From Costus lasius (taxonomy: Eukaryota; Streptophyta; Magnoliopsida; Zingiberales; Costaceae): a stretch of DNA of 64,000 nt. The DNA is taken from positions 66,200,018 to 66,264,017 of the forward strand of contig CM050453.2 of NCBI GenBank assembly GCA_027563935.2, written 5' to 3'. Below, in pieces: positions 1-10,136 of the stretch (the stretch's first letter is position 1; the number at the start of each line of letters is the position of its first letter). Under the pieces are notes generated by a model. It was not told the origin of the DNA. It saw only the letters and a list, made by a program, of their open reading frames with translations, and made no database searches. A program made the translations under genes and the position numbers.

Positions 1-2298
1 CGACCCGTACCTTTCAGGTGCACGACGAATTCTCCCAGACCTACGCGGGACCTGTGTCTGAGCCTTAAGTTGGCTAGCAACCGGTGCAGGTGGCTCAGAT
101 TCCATCTCTTTGTCTTGTGCTTGCACTTGGACCTCATCCAAGTCAAACTTCCTCCCACTAACTTCCTTCATGAGAAATTCTTTCTCTAGAAAGACAGCAC
201 CCCGAGCAACAAAAACTTTGTTCTCGGTTGGGACATAGAAGTAGTATCCTTTAGTTTCCTTAGGATACCCCACAAACATACATTTATCAGATCTAGGTTC
301 TAGCTTGCTAGAATCCTGACGTTTGACATAAGCCTCACATCCCCAGATCTTGATAAAAGTGAGATTAGGGTGTCTCCCACTCCACATCTCGTATGGTATT
401 TTGGAGACACTCTTAGATGGAACATTATTCAGTATTAGAGAAGTTGTCTCTAGTGCATGCCCCCAGAATGATGGAGGTAGAGTTGCATGACTCATCATGG
501 ATCGAACCATATCCAATAAAGTTTGATTTCTCCTTTCAGACACCCCATTCCATTGAGGTGTTCCAGGAGAAGTGAGTTGGGATATGATCCCACACTCTCT
601 TAGATAGTCAAAGAACTCACCGCTCAGGTACTCTTCACCTCGATCTGATCGAAGAGCTTTAATGGATCTTCCAAGCTGGTTCTCTACTTTATTCTTGAAC
701 TCCTTGAATTTCTCAAAGGATTCAGATTTATGTCTCATTAAGTAGACATAGCCATACCTACTGAAGTCATCAGTGAAGGTAATGAAGTAGTTGTACCCTC
801 CTCTGGCTTGTTTATTGAAAGGCCCACACACATCAGTATGTATGAGATCCGGTAAACCTACTGCCCTCTCACCAATCTTGGTGAAGGGCGCCTTTGTCAT
901 TTTCCCTAATAAACAAGGTTCACAAGTATTAAATTCCTCCAAGGAACTTGAATCTAACAATCCATTTGCATGGAGTTGTTGGATGCGATTCTTGTTTATA
1001 TGGGCTAATCGACAGTGCCATAGGAAAGCACCAACTGAACCACTCAGTTTGGTCCTTTTATTACTTATGTTACAAATAGAACTTTCCATATCCAAGATAT
1101 ATAGACCAGTGCACAAAGTACCCTTCCCATAGAACATATTTGCAAATGAAAAAGAACAAGAGTTCTTATTTATTTTAAACTTAAATCCCTTCTTTGCTAA
1201 GCAAGGAATGGATACAATGTTCTTAGTAAGTGAAGGTACACAAAAGCAATTATCTAGTTCTAATTGAAGTCCAGAAGGCAAGGAGAGAGTCAAAACGCCT
1301 ACAGCAACCTGTGCCCCGTTTCCAACGCGTAGGTCAATCTCTCCAGGCCGCACCGATCTACTTTTCTAGAGCCCCTGCATATTTGTACAAATATGAGCTC
1401 CACATGTGGTATCCAATACCCATGACATAGAAGTAGAAAGATTGACTTTTGTAACATAGATACCTGAGCTAGAAGTTAAGGCCAAACCTTTCTTCTCCTC
1501 ATTCTGAAGCTGCTTGCAGTCCCTTCTCCAGTGACCCTGCTCGCCACAGTGAAAACACCTCTGGTCCTTTGACTACTTCGCCTTTTTCTTCAGTGCCTTG
1601 GTAGGACCTCTGGCACTGCTCTTAGCACGTGCCTTACCCTTCTTCTCTATCTTCTTGGTCGCAGGGACCAAAAGAACATAATTGGGTTTGGTCTTACCCA
1701 TCTCACACTCGGCTGTTTGGAGCATATTCATTAATTCCTCCCGTGTGCACTCAATCCGGTTCATGTTGAAATTAATAATAAACGGACTGAAGCTAGGGGG
1801 CAGGGAATGCAGAATAAGATCCACAACCAGCTCGTTGTCTATGGCATGTCCCAGTCTTCTGAGATGATCCACATTCCCAATGAGTTTGAGAACATGGGGT
1901 CTCATTGGTGCACCCTCAGACAACTTACACCGAAAGAGTGCTTTGGCGGTGTCAAATCTCTCAGTTCTAGCCTGAGCCTCGAACATCTATTTCAGATGAG
2001 TGATCATCTGAAAAGCGTTCTGCTCCTCATATTGCACCTGCAGTTCAGGTGCCATGCTGGCTAGCATAAGACATGCAAGCTCCAAAGAGTCATCCTGATG
2101 CTTTCTATAAGCATCTCTGTCTGCCGTTCGGGCATTAGGCGGAGGAGCCGCAAGAAGAGCCTGTTCAAGGACATACAGCTTCTTCTCGAGCTTGAGGACT
2201 ATCCTCAAGTTCCGATGCCAATCCATAAAGTTAGTTCCAACTAACTTATCCTTATCAAGGAGTGATTGCAGTGATAATCCACCAGTGTTCGTAGCCAT
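1..2298 (-). pseudogene. copia gag-pol, interrupted, 3' end beyond window
   Basis: The frame opens with ATG at 2298-2296 and continues leftward off the window. It encodes a copia Gag, a CCHC zinc knuckle (CFHCGEQGHWRRDC, about 1530-1490), a retropepsin-like site reading DTTCG, the integrase HHCC region and the DDE core ending near the QWNGVSERRN motif (about 510-550), then the acidic linker before RT. Three in-frame TAG codons break it: 1987-1989 after HLK in Gag, 1573-1575 before the zinc knuckle, and 1366-1368 just after the protease active site. I noticed no frameshift where I translated. The three stops make this copy non-autonomous. Known for the family: one polyprotein processed into Gag, PR, IN, RT and RNase H inside cytoplasmic virus-like particles. 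Inferred: inactive. Confidence 0.9.
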
Positions 2299-2475
2299 TG
2301 TTCTACAACACCCAAGAAAAACATATTAGTACTACTTTGAATCATTTAAACTGGACTTGTTTTAAATGATTACTGCTCCCACTATTTTAAATTCGAATTG
2401 ACAACCCACAAAGTCAATCGGGAAGTTTAAGACTTCCTAGTGAGATGGGATCCTTATTTCACATGAGGCTTCGCG

Positions 2476-2491
2476 TCCCACGAGGGTGGGA
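2476..2491 (-). other. leader hairpin, 6-bp stem
   Basis: Minus strand TCCCAC-CCTC-GTGGGA: six paired bases and a four-base loop. It aligns by flanking sequence with the H3 hairpin of C1 (25929-25944), where the stem is TCTCGC/GCGGGA, so one A:U pair became G:C and one C:G pair became U:G while pairing was kept. Confidence 0.6.
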
Positions 2492-2798
2492 TGAGATGCA
2501 CAAAGTAACCCATGTTTCCTAAGGTGGGCGCGCCGGCCGATTGCTCCAAGCAACTCCCCTTGTTGAGACAGTTTGGGCATTTCATGTCCAGCGAGGGCTA
2601 GATACAACATGAAACCCTTACCTCTCAACGATGCCTCTAGACTTTCACCATGTGCCTAGCACATGTGAACTTCTAGTCAAGTCCATTCCTAACCGTTATG
2701 CCCAGGGCCAACGAGTTTCCTTGCGAAGGCACGCCCAGGTTAAAACTGGACTAGGGAAACCATTGTCACCACACACTTCCTAAAGATAAGTGGGAGTG

Positions 2799-2814
2799 TC
2801 CCACGAGGGTGGGA
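2799..2814 (-). other. leader hairpin, 6-bp stem, second copy
   Basis: Same minus-strand 16-mer as at 2476-2491, about 320 nt upstream in the RNA. It aligns with hairpin H1 of C1 (25606-25618), which keeps the CCCAC/GTGGG stem but has a TCA loop. Confidence 0.6.
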
Positions 2815-3941
2815 ACCAGTTCACAACTCCACTGATCGATAGCTTAGTGAGGGCTACGCGTTAGAAGGCTACTAGACTTGATATTTTATTATGAGGGTTT
2901 TTAAGGTCTCATTAGTTTTATCTTATGTCTAACAACACAGGCATGCAATCCTATAGTGATAACATAACGATAAAACATTACAGGCATGCTTTTAGTAGAT
3001 AAGGAAAGCAGTAAAAGATGATGTGATCAAAGCCCTTTCAAGACATTGAACCAACCCATGCCAAATGGAGGTTCAACTCTTGACATAGGACTCAAGCCCC
3101 TAAGATAGACCTATCCTAGCCGCCCTCTATCTTGGTCTTCAAGGTTGGCTCCAAGGTCCTTCTCACATGGTTTAGCTCTCAAACCTTAAGGGTAGACCCC
3201 AAGGGTTCAGCCAATGCCATGGTCTTCCTCCAATGAGAATGCGCCACAATGCAAGAAGCCAAGTTAGCTAGCTCTCAAACCCAAGGGTTCGGCCATGCCT
3301 AACTTGCGCCACTAAGAAGGCTTGCGCCTCTTTCTTTGATGCTTGTTGCGCCACCATTCAAGGTATGCATGCGCCAAGTTCCAAGTACATGCGCCACCCT
3401 AATCTTCTTCTTAGTTAAAAGCAAAAAAGAAAAGCGGCATGCAGGCCTCACGAGGATACATCACAGGCATGCAAAGAGGGGCTTGACTAATGATCAGAAC
3501 ATCATGCACAATCAAGGTATTTACTCATGCAATTCTACATGCTCATGAAAAACATAAAATCTGAAATTTTACTTTTTCATAAAACTAGTCTCTTTTTCTC
3601 ATCTTCTTCTCACGAATCTTTTGGTTAATTGCGATTTATTTTTCATGATGATTTCAGAGATCCTTTCGGCTAGCAATTTTGTCAGATCAAGAGACTTGGC
3701 CAGTCCGAAGACACAATGCCCGTCCTACTTGACAAAATTACGTGCGCCTTTAATCTTTAAATCAAACAAGAAAATTAGTCCAAAAATCCAAAAGAGATTG
3801 ACAGGATGATAGAAACATGAAACCCTAATTTTTCCTACTTAGAAAAAATCGTTTGCCATGCATCATGCTATTTACGAAAATAGAGATATGGCATGTGAGC
3901 ATGAAAGAAAAGCACAAAACATCGTTCGAGTCTTGCAAGTC

Positions 3942-3953
3942 GCTCTGATACCA
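3942..3953 (-). other. primer binding site, tRNA-Met
   Basis: Minus strand TGGTATCAGAGC, the 12-nt complement of the 3' end of plant initiator tRNA-Met, one base inside the LTR end at 3955. Confidence 0.93.
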
Positions 3954-3954
3954 C

Positions 3955-5885
3955 TGTTGGGAAACCCCGGGGACATTTTACAATTTTTCAGAATCATAGA
4001 CATACATACATACATTGCACAGTGGAAGAATGTCCCCGAAACAGGCTAGTCCCAAAAACCCAGTGAAGATCGCAAGCAAGAGAATCAACACGATGAGTTA
4101 GGAAATACCTTAAGAGCGGTTTGGAGTGATGCCGATGTAGGCGCCCAAGTGTGCGCCCTCTGCAGTCTCACACACACGGATCTCTTGAGTCCTCTTTTCG
4201 ACGCCCAGTGCTAGCCTCGGGAAGAAGATCCAAGCCTTAGGGAGATGCTCCACTTCACTTGCGCCACCAAGAGGAAAGGATGCGCCAAGAGAAGAAGGAA
4301 ACAAGTCAAGCCGCCAAGCACCAAAGCTCCTTACGCCAAGAGGAAAGGAGGTAGAAGCTTGCGGCTATGGAAGAAGGAAGAGGAAGTTGCGCCCTTGCTC
4401 CTAGCTCTCGCCCCTCTTCTTGTGTTCACACCTCCAAGGATCAATCATCATAAGAGGGGGCGGCTAGGGTCACATATATATAGGGCAAGAGGCGGTTAAG
4501 GGAAGGGCCAAGATCATGACAAGTGTAGGGCTAGGATGAGGAGGTTTGAGACAAGGAAAGTCTCCAAGACTTTACCATAAACTCCATTCAACCTATCCAT
4601 AATTGCCCAAGTACCATATCAGCCCAAGACATCCCTTAGAGGCATTCATACCATCAAGGGAGAAGGGCTAGGTGCCAATTGCTTCCTTAATGAAGCAATT
4701 TTGCCACCCAAACCCCATTATACCCCTTAGGCGCCAATGAGGTTGGGCTTCTCCCCATTATACCCTTTTAGCCTCTTATCTCTTTATGAGAACTTGTTAT
4801 TGGGCCTCATTGGATAATGAGCTAGCCCAAACTCTATTACATGGGTTGATTAAGCACTTGGATCCAATCCAATGCAACCCTAATCCACATGTGACCAATC
4901 ATGGTCAAATACGGGTCAACTTGCCAAAAATGAAGTTTGGCTCCAATAATATTCTTCCATATCATCAGGCCCATTGGCACTGATGAAATCTCCCAATTAG
5001 ATCCGAGTTATCCAATAACTCGATCATAAGGCTTCCCGATCAATACGAGAACTCAAGTATCAAGGTGTGCGACCCTGTAGGTTTCTCTGACGCTGGCAGT
5101 GCTGACCAAAGGTCACCACGAGCAGTGAGTGGCACCTAGCAGTGCATCGCTGCTACCCAGGTCATTGGAATGGATATCGACATCGACATCCCCATCATCG
5201 CAACTAGGTACAGATGCATTACAGTCTCTTTGCCGAACTGATATCTGATTGGACAAGTGTGTCACCACTTGTTTTCACCCAATCACGTGGCTATGACTAA
5301 AACAGTTTCTCACCTGGGTATGGCCATACACTCTCAGTCATATAACCATAGAGGAGCTCCATGGATATCATACTTCCCTAAGGAAGGGGCAAATCCTTTG
5401 TCTGTCCATTGACCTTCTCATATGGGTCGTGACATGCTCAATGACAACCGTTATGACCTCCCAACTACGGCGAGGTATTAGGTTGTATCAAAGCAAGTCC
5501 CTAACCATATAGAATAATCAATGACCTCAAGTCAAGGGATCAATGCATCTCCTGTCACTTGTGAGGATAACTCATGACACCAAGTCATAGCCTCACAGCG
5601 GGTCTATCCAGTATATCCTCAATGATATACCCATGTGTCTGTGTCCTAACCAGCCCACATATCAGTCTCACAAGTACCATAGCTGTCCCATATCCACTAA
5701 GGTACATCGATTGGGGACTATAGTTCGAGCACAGATCCAATCTGTCTCCAGGGACATTATCATGTTAGTACATATGCGCAGATGTAAACAAACATGGATA
5801 ACGACAATGCCAGAATGATATAAATATCAAAGTCAAGTAGTACATAAGTGGACCAAAACTAGGTCCTAGGGCATATACACCAACA
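3955..5885 (-). repeat. 5' LTR of copia element A (1931 bp)
   Basis: Minus strand starts TGTTGGTGTATATGCC and ends GGTTTCCCAACA, giving TG...CA ends with a 6-bp terminal inverted repeat (TGTTGG/CCAACA). A CTATATATA TATA-like box lies at 4474-4483, and a donor-like AAG|GTATTT at 4110-4103, about 150 nt before the LTR end. It is homologous to the element B LTRs in blocks such as the GGGCCTGATGA segment, but clearly diverged. Confidence 0.92.
4474..4483 (-). promoter_or_regulatory. probable TATA box of element A LTR
   Basis: Minus strand CTATATATAT sits in the last third of the LTR, in the same relative place as the CTATAAATA box of element B. A start site about 30 nt downstream would put R/U5 in the final 450-500 nt of the LTR. 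Position only; no transcript evidence. Confidence 0.5.
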
Positions 5886-6135
5886 GAAGTAATAAAGAAA
5901 GATATCGAACCCACAGAGACCTATGTTGTCAAGTACTAATCAGTTGATTTCTTACTATCTAGGTAGTCAAATGAAAGTCAATCAAATATCGCAAACACAC
6001 AGAAGAATACTGTCGGAGAGAAAACTGGGACTAGGTTTCATTCACTATAATTTCTATGACTAGACATGAATAAAGAATTCGTCAGTTTAATTTTATCATG
6101 ATGAAGATGCAAATTACTTAATAAAAGGATTGTTT

Positions 6136-6360
6136 CACTCTCGTGCTAACAACCATGCAGGGATTAATCTTCACTCTCGTGCTAACAACCATGCTGAAGA
6201 TAAGTAAATGATCAATCAATGAACTCAAGGATCATTTTCGTGCATCCGAATTCTAGGTTGATAATCTCTAGTGGAATCTCAAGGATCACTTTCGTGCATC
6301 CGAGCCTCAACACTAGTTTTACTCATGTATCTCTAACGTTCCGATCCTCACTTTCGTGCA
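6136..6360 (-). repeat. GCACGAAAGTG motif cluster (5 copies)
   Basis: Minus-strand GCACGAAAGTG or close variants at 6136, 6172, 6233, 6287 and 6349, three of them in the context of a GGATGCACGAAAGTGATCC word. The orthologous LTR at 32546-32780 carries a matching cluster, so it belongs to the LTR family. Confidence 0.75.
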
Positions 6361-7188
6361 AGATCTCTACGTTTGACAATTAGACTCGATCTATAGATTC
6401 ATGTTATTATCATGGCAATTAATCTACTAGAACTGAACAAATTGAATCTAACCTAAGGAAGGGTTCCTAACATGCAATTCTAGGGTTCTGAATTCTCAAG
6501 CAATTACCTTTCAGTCAATAGCAAAAATTCTAAAAACATGATTAGTAACATGGATCTATAGAGAGTCTAAGTACAAATATCACATGAGCAAAATCATCAT
6601 GCTAAGATTAAACGCAACGAAATAGTAAAAAAATAGTCATCTAGTCATTAAAAATCAAGTGAATTACTCTCCCATGTCCCAAGGGTAGTTTAAGCTAGCA
6701 TGGTAAAAGAGTTACAAAATTCCATAATTTCAGAAGTTCAAAAATCAACAAAAGAAGAGTTTTGGAAAAATACAGGACGGTTGTGAAGTATTTCACAACC
6801 GTAATTTCGATTGATCTCTGTGAATAGTGGCTGTCTCCCTTCTTTCCTTGAATTCTCCTTTGATTGATTTCCTTTTCTTTTGAAACTTCTAGTATGTCGT
6901 CTCCTCCTTCAGATGTAGCTTTGGTATGAATTTCACAGCCGGAGATGCCCTGGATTCGTTGCGGTGGCAGAACCCTAGGCGGCGGCGTGAATTATGATTT
7001 CTCCCTCGATAGTCGATGAGAATTGGGGCTTTCGGTGTGTGTGTAATCCTCTCGTCAAAAACTCCTCGTTTGCTCCTTACGGCTTCGAATATAAACCTTT
7101 GGTTCGCCCGCAATCATCTCCGCAAAAATCAGATTTCAGAATTGACCTGGAAATCGCGTTTAACAACAGAAATACAACAGTGTAATAG

Positions 7189-7534
7189 TTTATGGCACTG
7201 CCATAAAATCGGTCGAGTTTTCTGATCTGATGTTGTCTGGGCAATACGACACCGTAATCTGGTTTATGGTACTGCCGTAAAATCAGCTAAACTCTCTGTT
7301 CGGAAGTGACTGGAAAATATGGCCCGTGTAATCCTTTACGGCGGTGCCGTAAAATCAAGCAAAGTTTCTATTCTGAAGCGCTCTGAAATACGGTACCATA
7401 ATTTGGTTTACGGTACTGCCGTAAAATCCAAAAAATCTTCTGTTTGGAAACTCCTCAAAATACGGCAGTGGCTCGGATTTTACGGTAGCGTATGAAAATA
7501 CGGTACCATAAAATAGGTTACGGCACTGCCGTAA
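7189..7534. repeat. degenerate tandem array with palindromic core
   Basis: Palindromes of the form TTTACGGYACTGCCGTAAA start at 7189, 7263, 7335, 7407 and 7518; the first four are 72-74 bp apart and spaced by related sequence, so this is a decayed tandem array of about 72 bp units. Extra half-palindromes (ACGGTACC, ATACGGCAGTG) lie between them. Confidence 0.8.
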
Positions 7535-7792
7535 TTTGCTGAGTTTCTTCGTTTTGCGTGAAATTTCTTCGGTAATCTCCTCTTGATGATAGTAACTCTT
7601 CTATGTGTTTGATTTTGCTTGAAAACTCCTTGAAATAATGCCTTTTTACCTGAAAATCATGAAAAACCAAAATAGAAGTAGACTTTGCAATATTCGATGA
7701 ATTTGGTATGAAAACAAGTAATAAGATCCTCAATTTAGCATGAAAAGACATCTAAAATGATACAAAATATACTATATATTTTGGTGTCATCA

Positions 7793-8197
7793 AGCACGGC
7801 CGTGTTCGGCGTTCGTGTCTTCGGGCGACCGTGTCACGATCGTGACGGGGTGTACGGCCTGGCCGTGTCGGGGTCTGGGGAACTCTGACTTGGGTGAAAA
7901 TTCCAGGGAAAATTCCTGGGGGCCCTGGGGAGTCTCACCAAGTGTCTTTTGGAGGGGTTGTGCCATCCTCAATGGTGTTCATGGGTCCGTTTGCTCCGGC
8001 ATCAGTTTTAATCGTTGGAAAACATTAGTCCTAGTTTCTCTCTCTGACTTTTTTTGTGTAATTTTTGATAGTCTGCTTTCATCATTTTCGATTGCCTAGC
8101 TAGTGAGAAATTGATTATTTGGTACTTGATAAACGAGGTCTCTGTGGTTCGATATCTTATTTATTACTTCGAGTATCCGTGCACTTGCGGACACAAC
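7793..8197 (+). repeat. truncated Athila-type LTR 3' portion
   Basis: The right half (about 7990-8197) aligns with the end of the plus-strand Athila-like LTR (50985-51175), sharing the CTAGC-AG-GAGAA block, the CTCTGTGG-TCGATAT block and CCGTGCACTTGCGG. It precedes an Athila gag in the same orientation, so it is best read as that element's 5' LTR cut at 7793. The left part (7793-7880) is GC-rich with repeated GGCCGTG/CCGTGTC words and is not shared with the other LTR. Confidence 0.6.
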
Positions 8198-8508
8198 ACT
8201 CAACTTACGCCAATCACCAAGATCCAGCGCTAAGGAGAAATGGGAGTGTTGGCGACAAGGAGTGGGCAGCACTACCACTTGTCCCAACCTTGAAGCAAAA
8301 ATTAGATATTGATAGTATTGCTAGACTAGGTTTTATTTTCTGTTTTATGTTCTTTTCTGCTTATTTTGAGTTTATTTGATCTATTTACTTTTGCATGCGC
8401 AGGAATCTTATATCAGAACCTCTAGTTCCTTTAGATCCTGAGATAAACAAAACTCTTAAACTACGTGGGAAATTTAGATTTGAAGAGAGATAGGAAGAAG
8501 AAGTAGCC
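8198..8508 (+). other. short leader before Athila gag
   Basis: About 310 bp with no coding sequence of its own until the gag-like region begins near 8400. TTGGCGACAAGGAGTGG (8252-8268) looks like a decayed form of the TTGGCGCC-type primer site usual in Athila, but the match is poor. Confidence 0.4.
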
Positions 8509-9546
8509 ATGGCAGACAGAAGATCACTTAGGGACTATGTAGCCCCTAATCTACAGGAGATACACTCTAGCATTGCTAGACTGGTTATTGAGGCTAACAA
8601 TTTTGAGATCAAGCCTACTTTCTTATCTATGATCTAACAAAATCAGTTTGGAGGATCTCCACTCGAAGATCCTAATCAACACCTTGCTTCATTTCTTGAA
8701 TTATGTGATACAATTAAGATTAATGGTGTTTCTAATGATGCATTGAAGCTAAAATTATTTCCTTTTTCTCTTAGGGACCATGCACGTTCATGGCTTCAAG
8801 CTCAACCTACCGGTACCTTCACTACATGGGAACAACTATCTATTGCTTCCTTGATGAAGTAGTTTCCACCTAGCAAGACCATCAAGTTGAGAAACCAGAG
8901 TACAAGCTTTGCATAGTGGGATGGCGAGTCTTTTAGCGAGGCATGGGAGCGTTTTAATGATTTACAACGGAAGTGTTCTCACCATGGCCTTGAAAATTGA
9001 GTTTTAATACATACTTTTTACAATGGTTTAGTGTATAATACTCGTCTGACTGTTGATGTTGCTGCAGGAGGAGCCCTCATGTGCAGAACCATTGAGGATG
9101 CTTTCAAGTTATTGGAGGAGATGGCTTTGAATCACAACTAGTGGACTAGAGAGAGAGGAGTGTTGTATCAACCTCCTTAAGGTAAGAATGAAAGTGATGG
9201 TTGGCGCACCTTGGCAGAAAAGGTAGATTCTTTATGCAACAGATTTGATTCTTTTCAAATGCAAACTGCTATAGTTTCATCTTCTGTTGTGTGTGATATT
9301 TGTGGTAATAATGGTCATTATTCTGAAGAGTGTAAAGTCATTGCTAATCAGGGTACTGAACAAGTTAATGTTGTGGGGGATTATAATCAGAGTAGAAACA
9401 ATGATCCCTACTCTAGTACATATAACCCTGGGTGGAGGAACTACCCCAATTTATCTTGGAAAAGTAATAATCATGTAGGGGGACAAATTGAGAATAGAGG
9501 ATATCAACAAAGACAAAACCAAAATCAAAACCAACCCCAAAACTGA
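8509..9546 (+). pseudogene. Athila-type Ty3/gypsy gag, decayed
   Basis: One reading frame from the ATG at 8509 translates to a recognisable Athila Gag: [10 protein letters not shown] at the start, NNFEIKPTF, then the retrotransposon gag core (QFGGSPLEDPNQHLASFLEL, LRDHARSWLQ, WERFNDLQRKC, IHTFYNGL, AAGGALM) and a CCHC knuckle CDICGNNGHYSEEC near 9294-9335. Six in-frame stops interrupt it at 8635 (TAA), 8860 (TAG), 8914 (TAG), 8998 (TGA), 9139 (TAG) and 9178 (TAA), with no frameshift needed to follow the protein. Several are simple CAA or CAG to TAA/TAG, or TGG to TGA changes. The frame ends at TGA 9544-9546, inside the inverted patch at 9539. Pol is missing. Clearly non-functional. Confidence 0.9.
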
Positions 9547-9614
9547 TGCAGGAGCAAACGGACCCATGAACATTAACTTGTACTAGAGTAGGGATCATTG
9601 TTTCTCTCTGAACA
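9539..9614. other. patchwork junction of two inverted local copies
   Basis: 9539-9572 is the reverse complement of 7976-8009 with one mismatch in 34. 9579-9611 is the reverse complement of 9387-9420 with one single-base gap. Between them are six bases; after them comes the gypsy LTR fragment at 9615. This looks like filler copied during break repair where the Athila element was cut. Confidence 0.8.
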
Positions 9615-9918
9615 TTAAAACCTATCTCTCCCAACGATTACATTTCCTAGTGACCCTTGGCATTCCATGTGTGATCATTCATTGGTGATGGGTGGCTGTT
9701 TGTTGAGTTGCCGTGATGTTCTCCTTATGCATGCTGAAAAGAATCATTGTTACCGTTAGCAGTATTTGCCAACTTTGCAAGGTGGTTGTCTTGTATTGGC
9801 TTGAACTGACTTTGTCTTACCATCAAACTTTGATTTAATGTGGAGTTGGGCTAGACTCGGAGCTGACTTGATTCTGATGTTGAGCTAGCCTAGATTGATT
9901 TGGGTTCATCTTGGACAT
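9615..9918 (-). repeat. gypsy LTR fragment (304 bp)
   Basis: Direct repeat, with a few mismatches, of 12220-12467 plus 21260-21315, the interior of the minus-strand gypsy LTR split by copia B. Both LTR ends are missing here. It probably is what remains of that element's 3' LTR, joined directly to gag sequence at 9918/9919 after deletion of pol. Confidence 0.75.
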
Positions 9919-10136
9919 CTAGGTATATTTTTCTTCTCAAAAGCCTGTTCCATGAGCTTAAGCCATTCTAGAAAAACATGAGAATCCTGGTTGCCGTCAA
10001 AAATAGGTGGGTCTCTTGGGTCTCTAAAAGGTTGATCATATATTTCACTAAGGTGTGTGCTTGGAAGTGTGTACCTTCTATCATGTTCTTGGAGGGACTC
10101 TACGTTGTACATCATCATGGAAGAACAAACAAACAC
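9919..10136 (-). pseudogene. Ty3/gypsy gag N-terminal fragment
   Basis: A minus-strand frame starting near 10136 carries RDPRDPPIFDGNQDSHVFLE then WLKLMEQAFEKKNI, the typical start of a chromovirus-type Gag (F-G-x-x-D...F-L-x-W-L...M-E-x-x-F). The match stops at 9919, where LTR sequence begins and the frame runs into a stop. About 70 codons remain of a domain that normally exceeds 250. The exact start is uncertain. Confidence 0.6.

Larger units (their letters stand above)
2299..3941 (-). other. 5' leader of element A (possible intron part)
   Basis: Untranslated stretch of about 1.6 kb between primer binding site and gag. No coding capacity recognised. On the minus strand it ends in TTGTAG at 2308-2303, an acceptor-like hexamer also found at the gag start of B, C1, C2 and C3. 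Two 16-nt hairpins with the same sequence (TCCCACCCTCGTGGGA on the minus strand) lie at 2814-2799 and 2491-2476. Parts of 2400-2900 align with the leaders of B (15240-15700) and C1 (25550-25990). Confidence 0.75.
1..5885 (-). mobile_element. Ty1/copia element A, 5' part, cut by window edge
   Basis: Read on the minus strand the order is LTR (5885-3955), tRNA-Met primer binding site (3953-3942), long leader, gag (from 2298), protease, integrase, and then the window edge just before reverse transcriptase. The order PR-INT before RT is diagnostic of Ty1/copia. Gag and integrase resemble those of C1-C3 (for example the zinc knuckle, the LLDMVRSMM block and the SGRIRR linker) but the LTR is a different, longer family related to element B. 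It inserted into a minus-strand Athila-like LTR; the flanking 5 bp on the right is GAAGT, and the matching target-site copy would lie beyond the left edge. Confidence 0.93.
5886..7792 (-). repeat. Athila-like gypsy LTR, minus strand, nearly complete
   Basis: Minus strand begins TGATGACACCAAAATATA at 7792 and runs to 5886, where copia A interrupts it after ...TTATTACTTC. It matches the plus-strand LTR at 22026-51192 over its length (for instance the TTTTCATGATTTTCAGGTAA block and the CTCTGTGG..CGATAT block near the end) and lacks only the last few dozen bases. It holds five TTTACGG..CCGTAAA palindromes (7189-7534) and five copies of a CACTTTCGTGCA motif (6136-6360). No coding region seen. Confidence 0.8.

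Noticed and set aside
1573..2298. Two separate short genes
   Set aside because: They are the two halves of one copia gag frame broken by TAG at 1987-1989, shown by collinearity with the C1 Gag.
7189..7534. CRISPR-like array of palindromic repeats
   Set aside because: Repeats are degenerate, spacers are related to each other, no cas genes exist, and the array sits inside a plant LTR found twice in the window.
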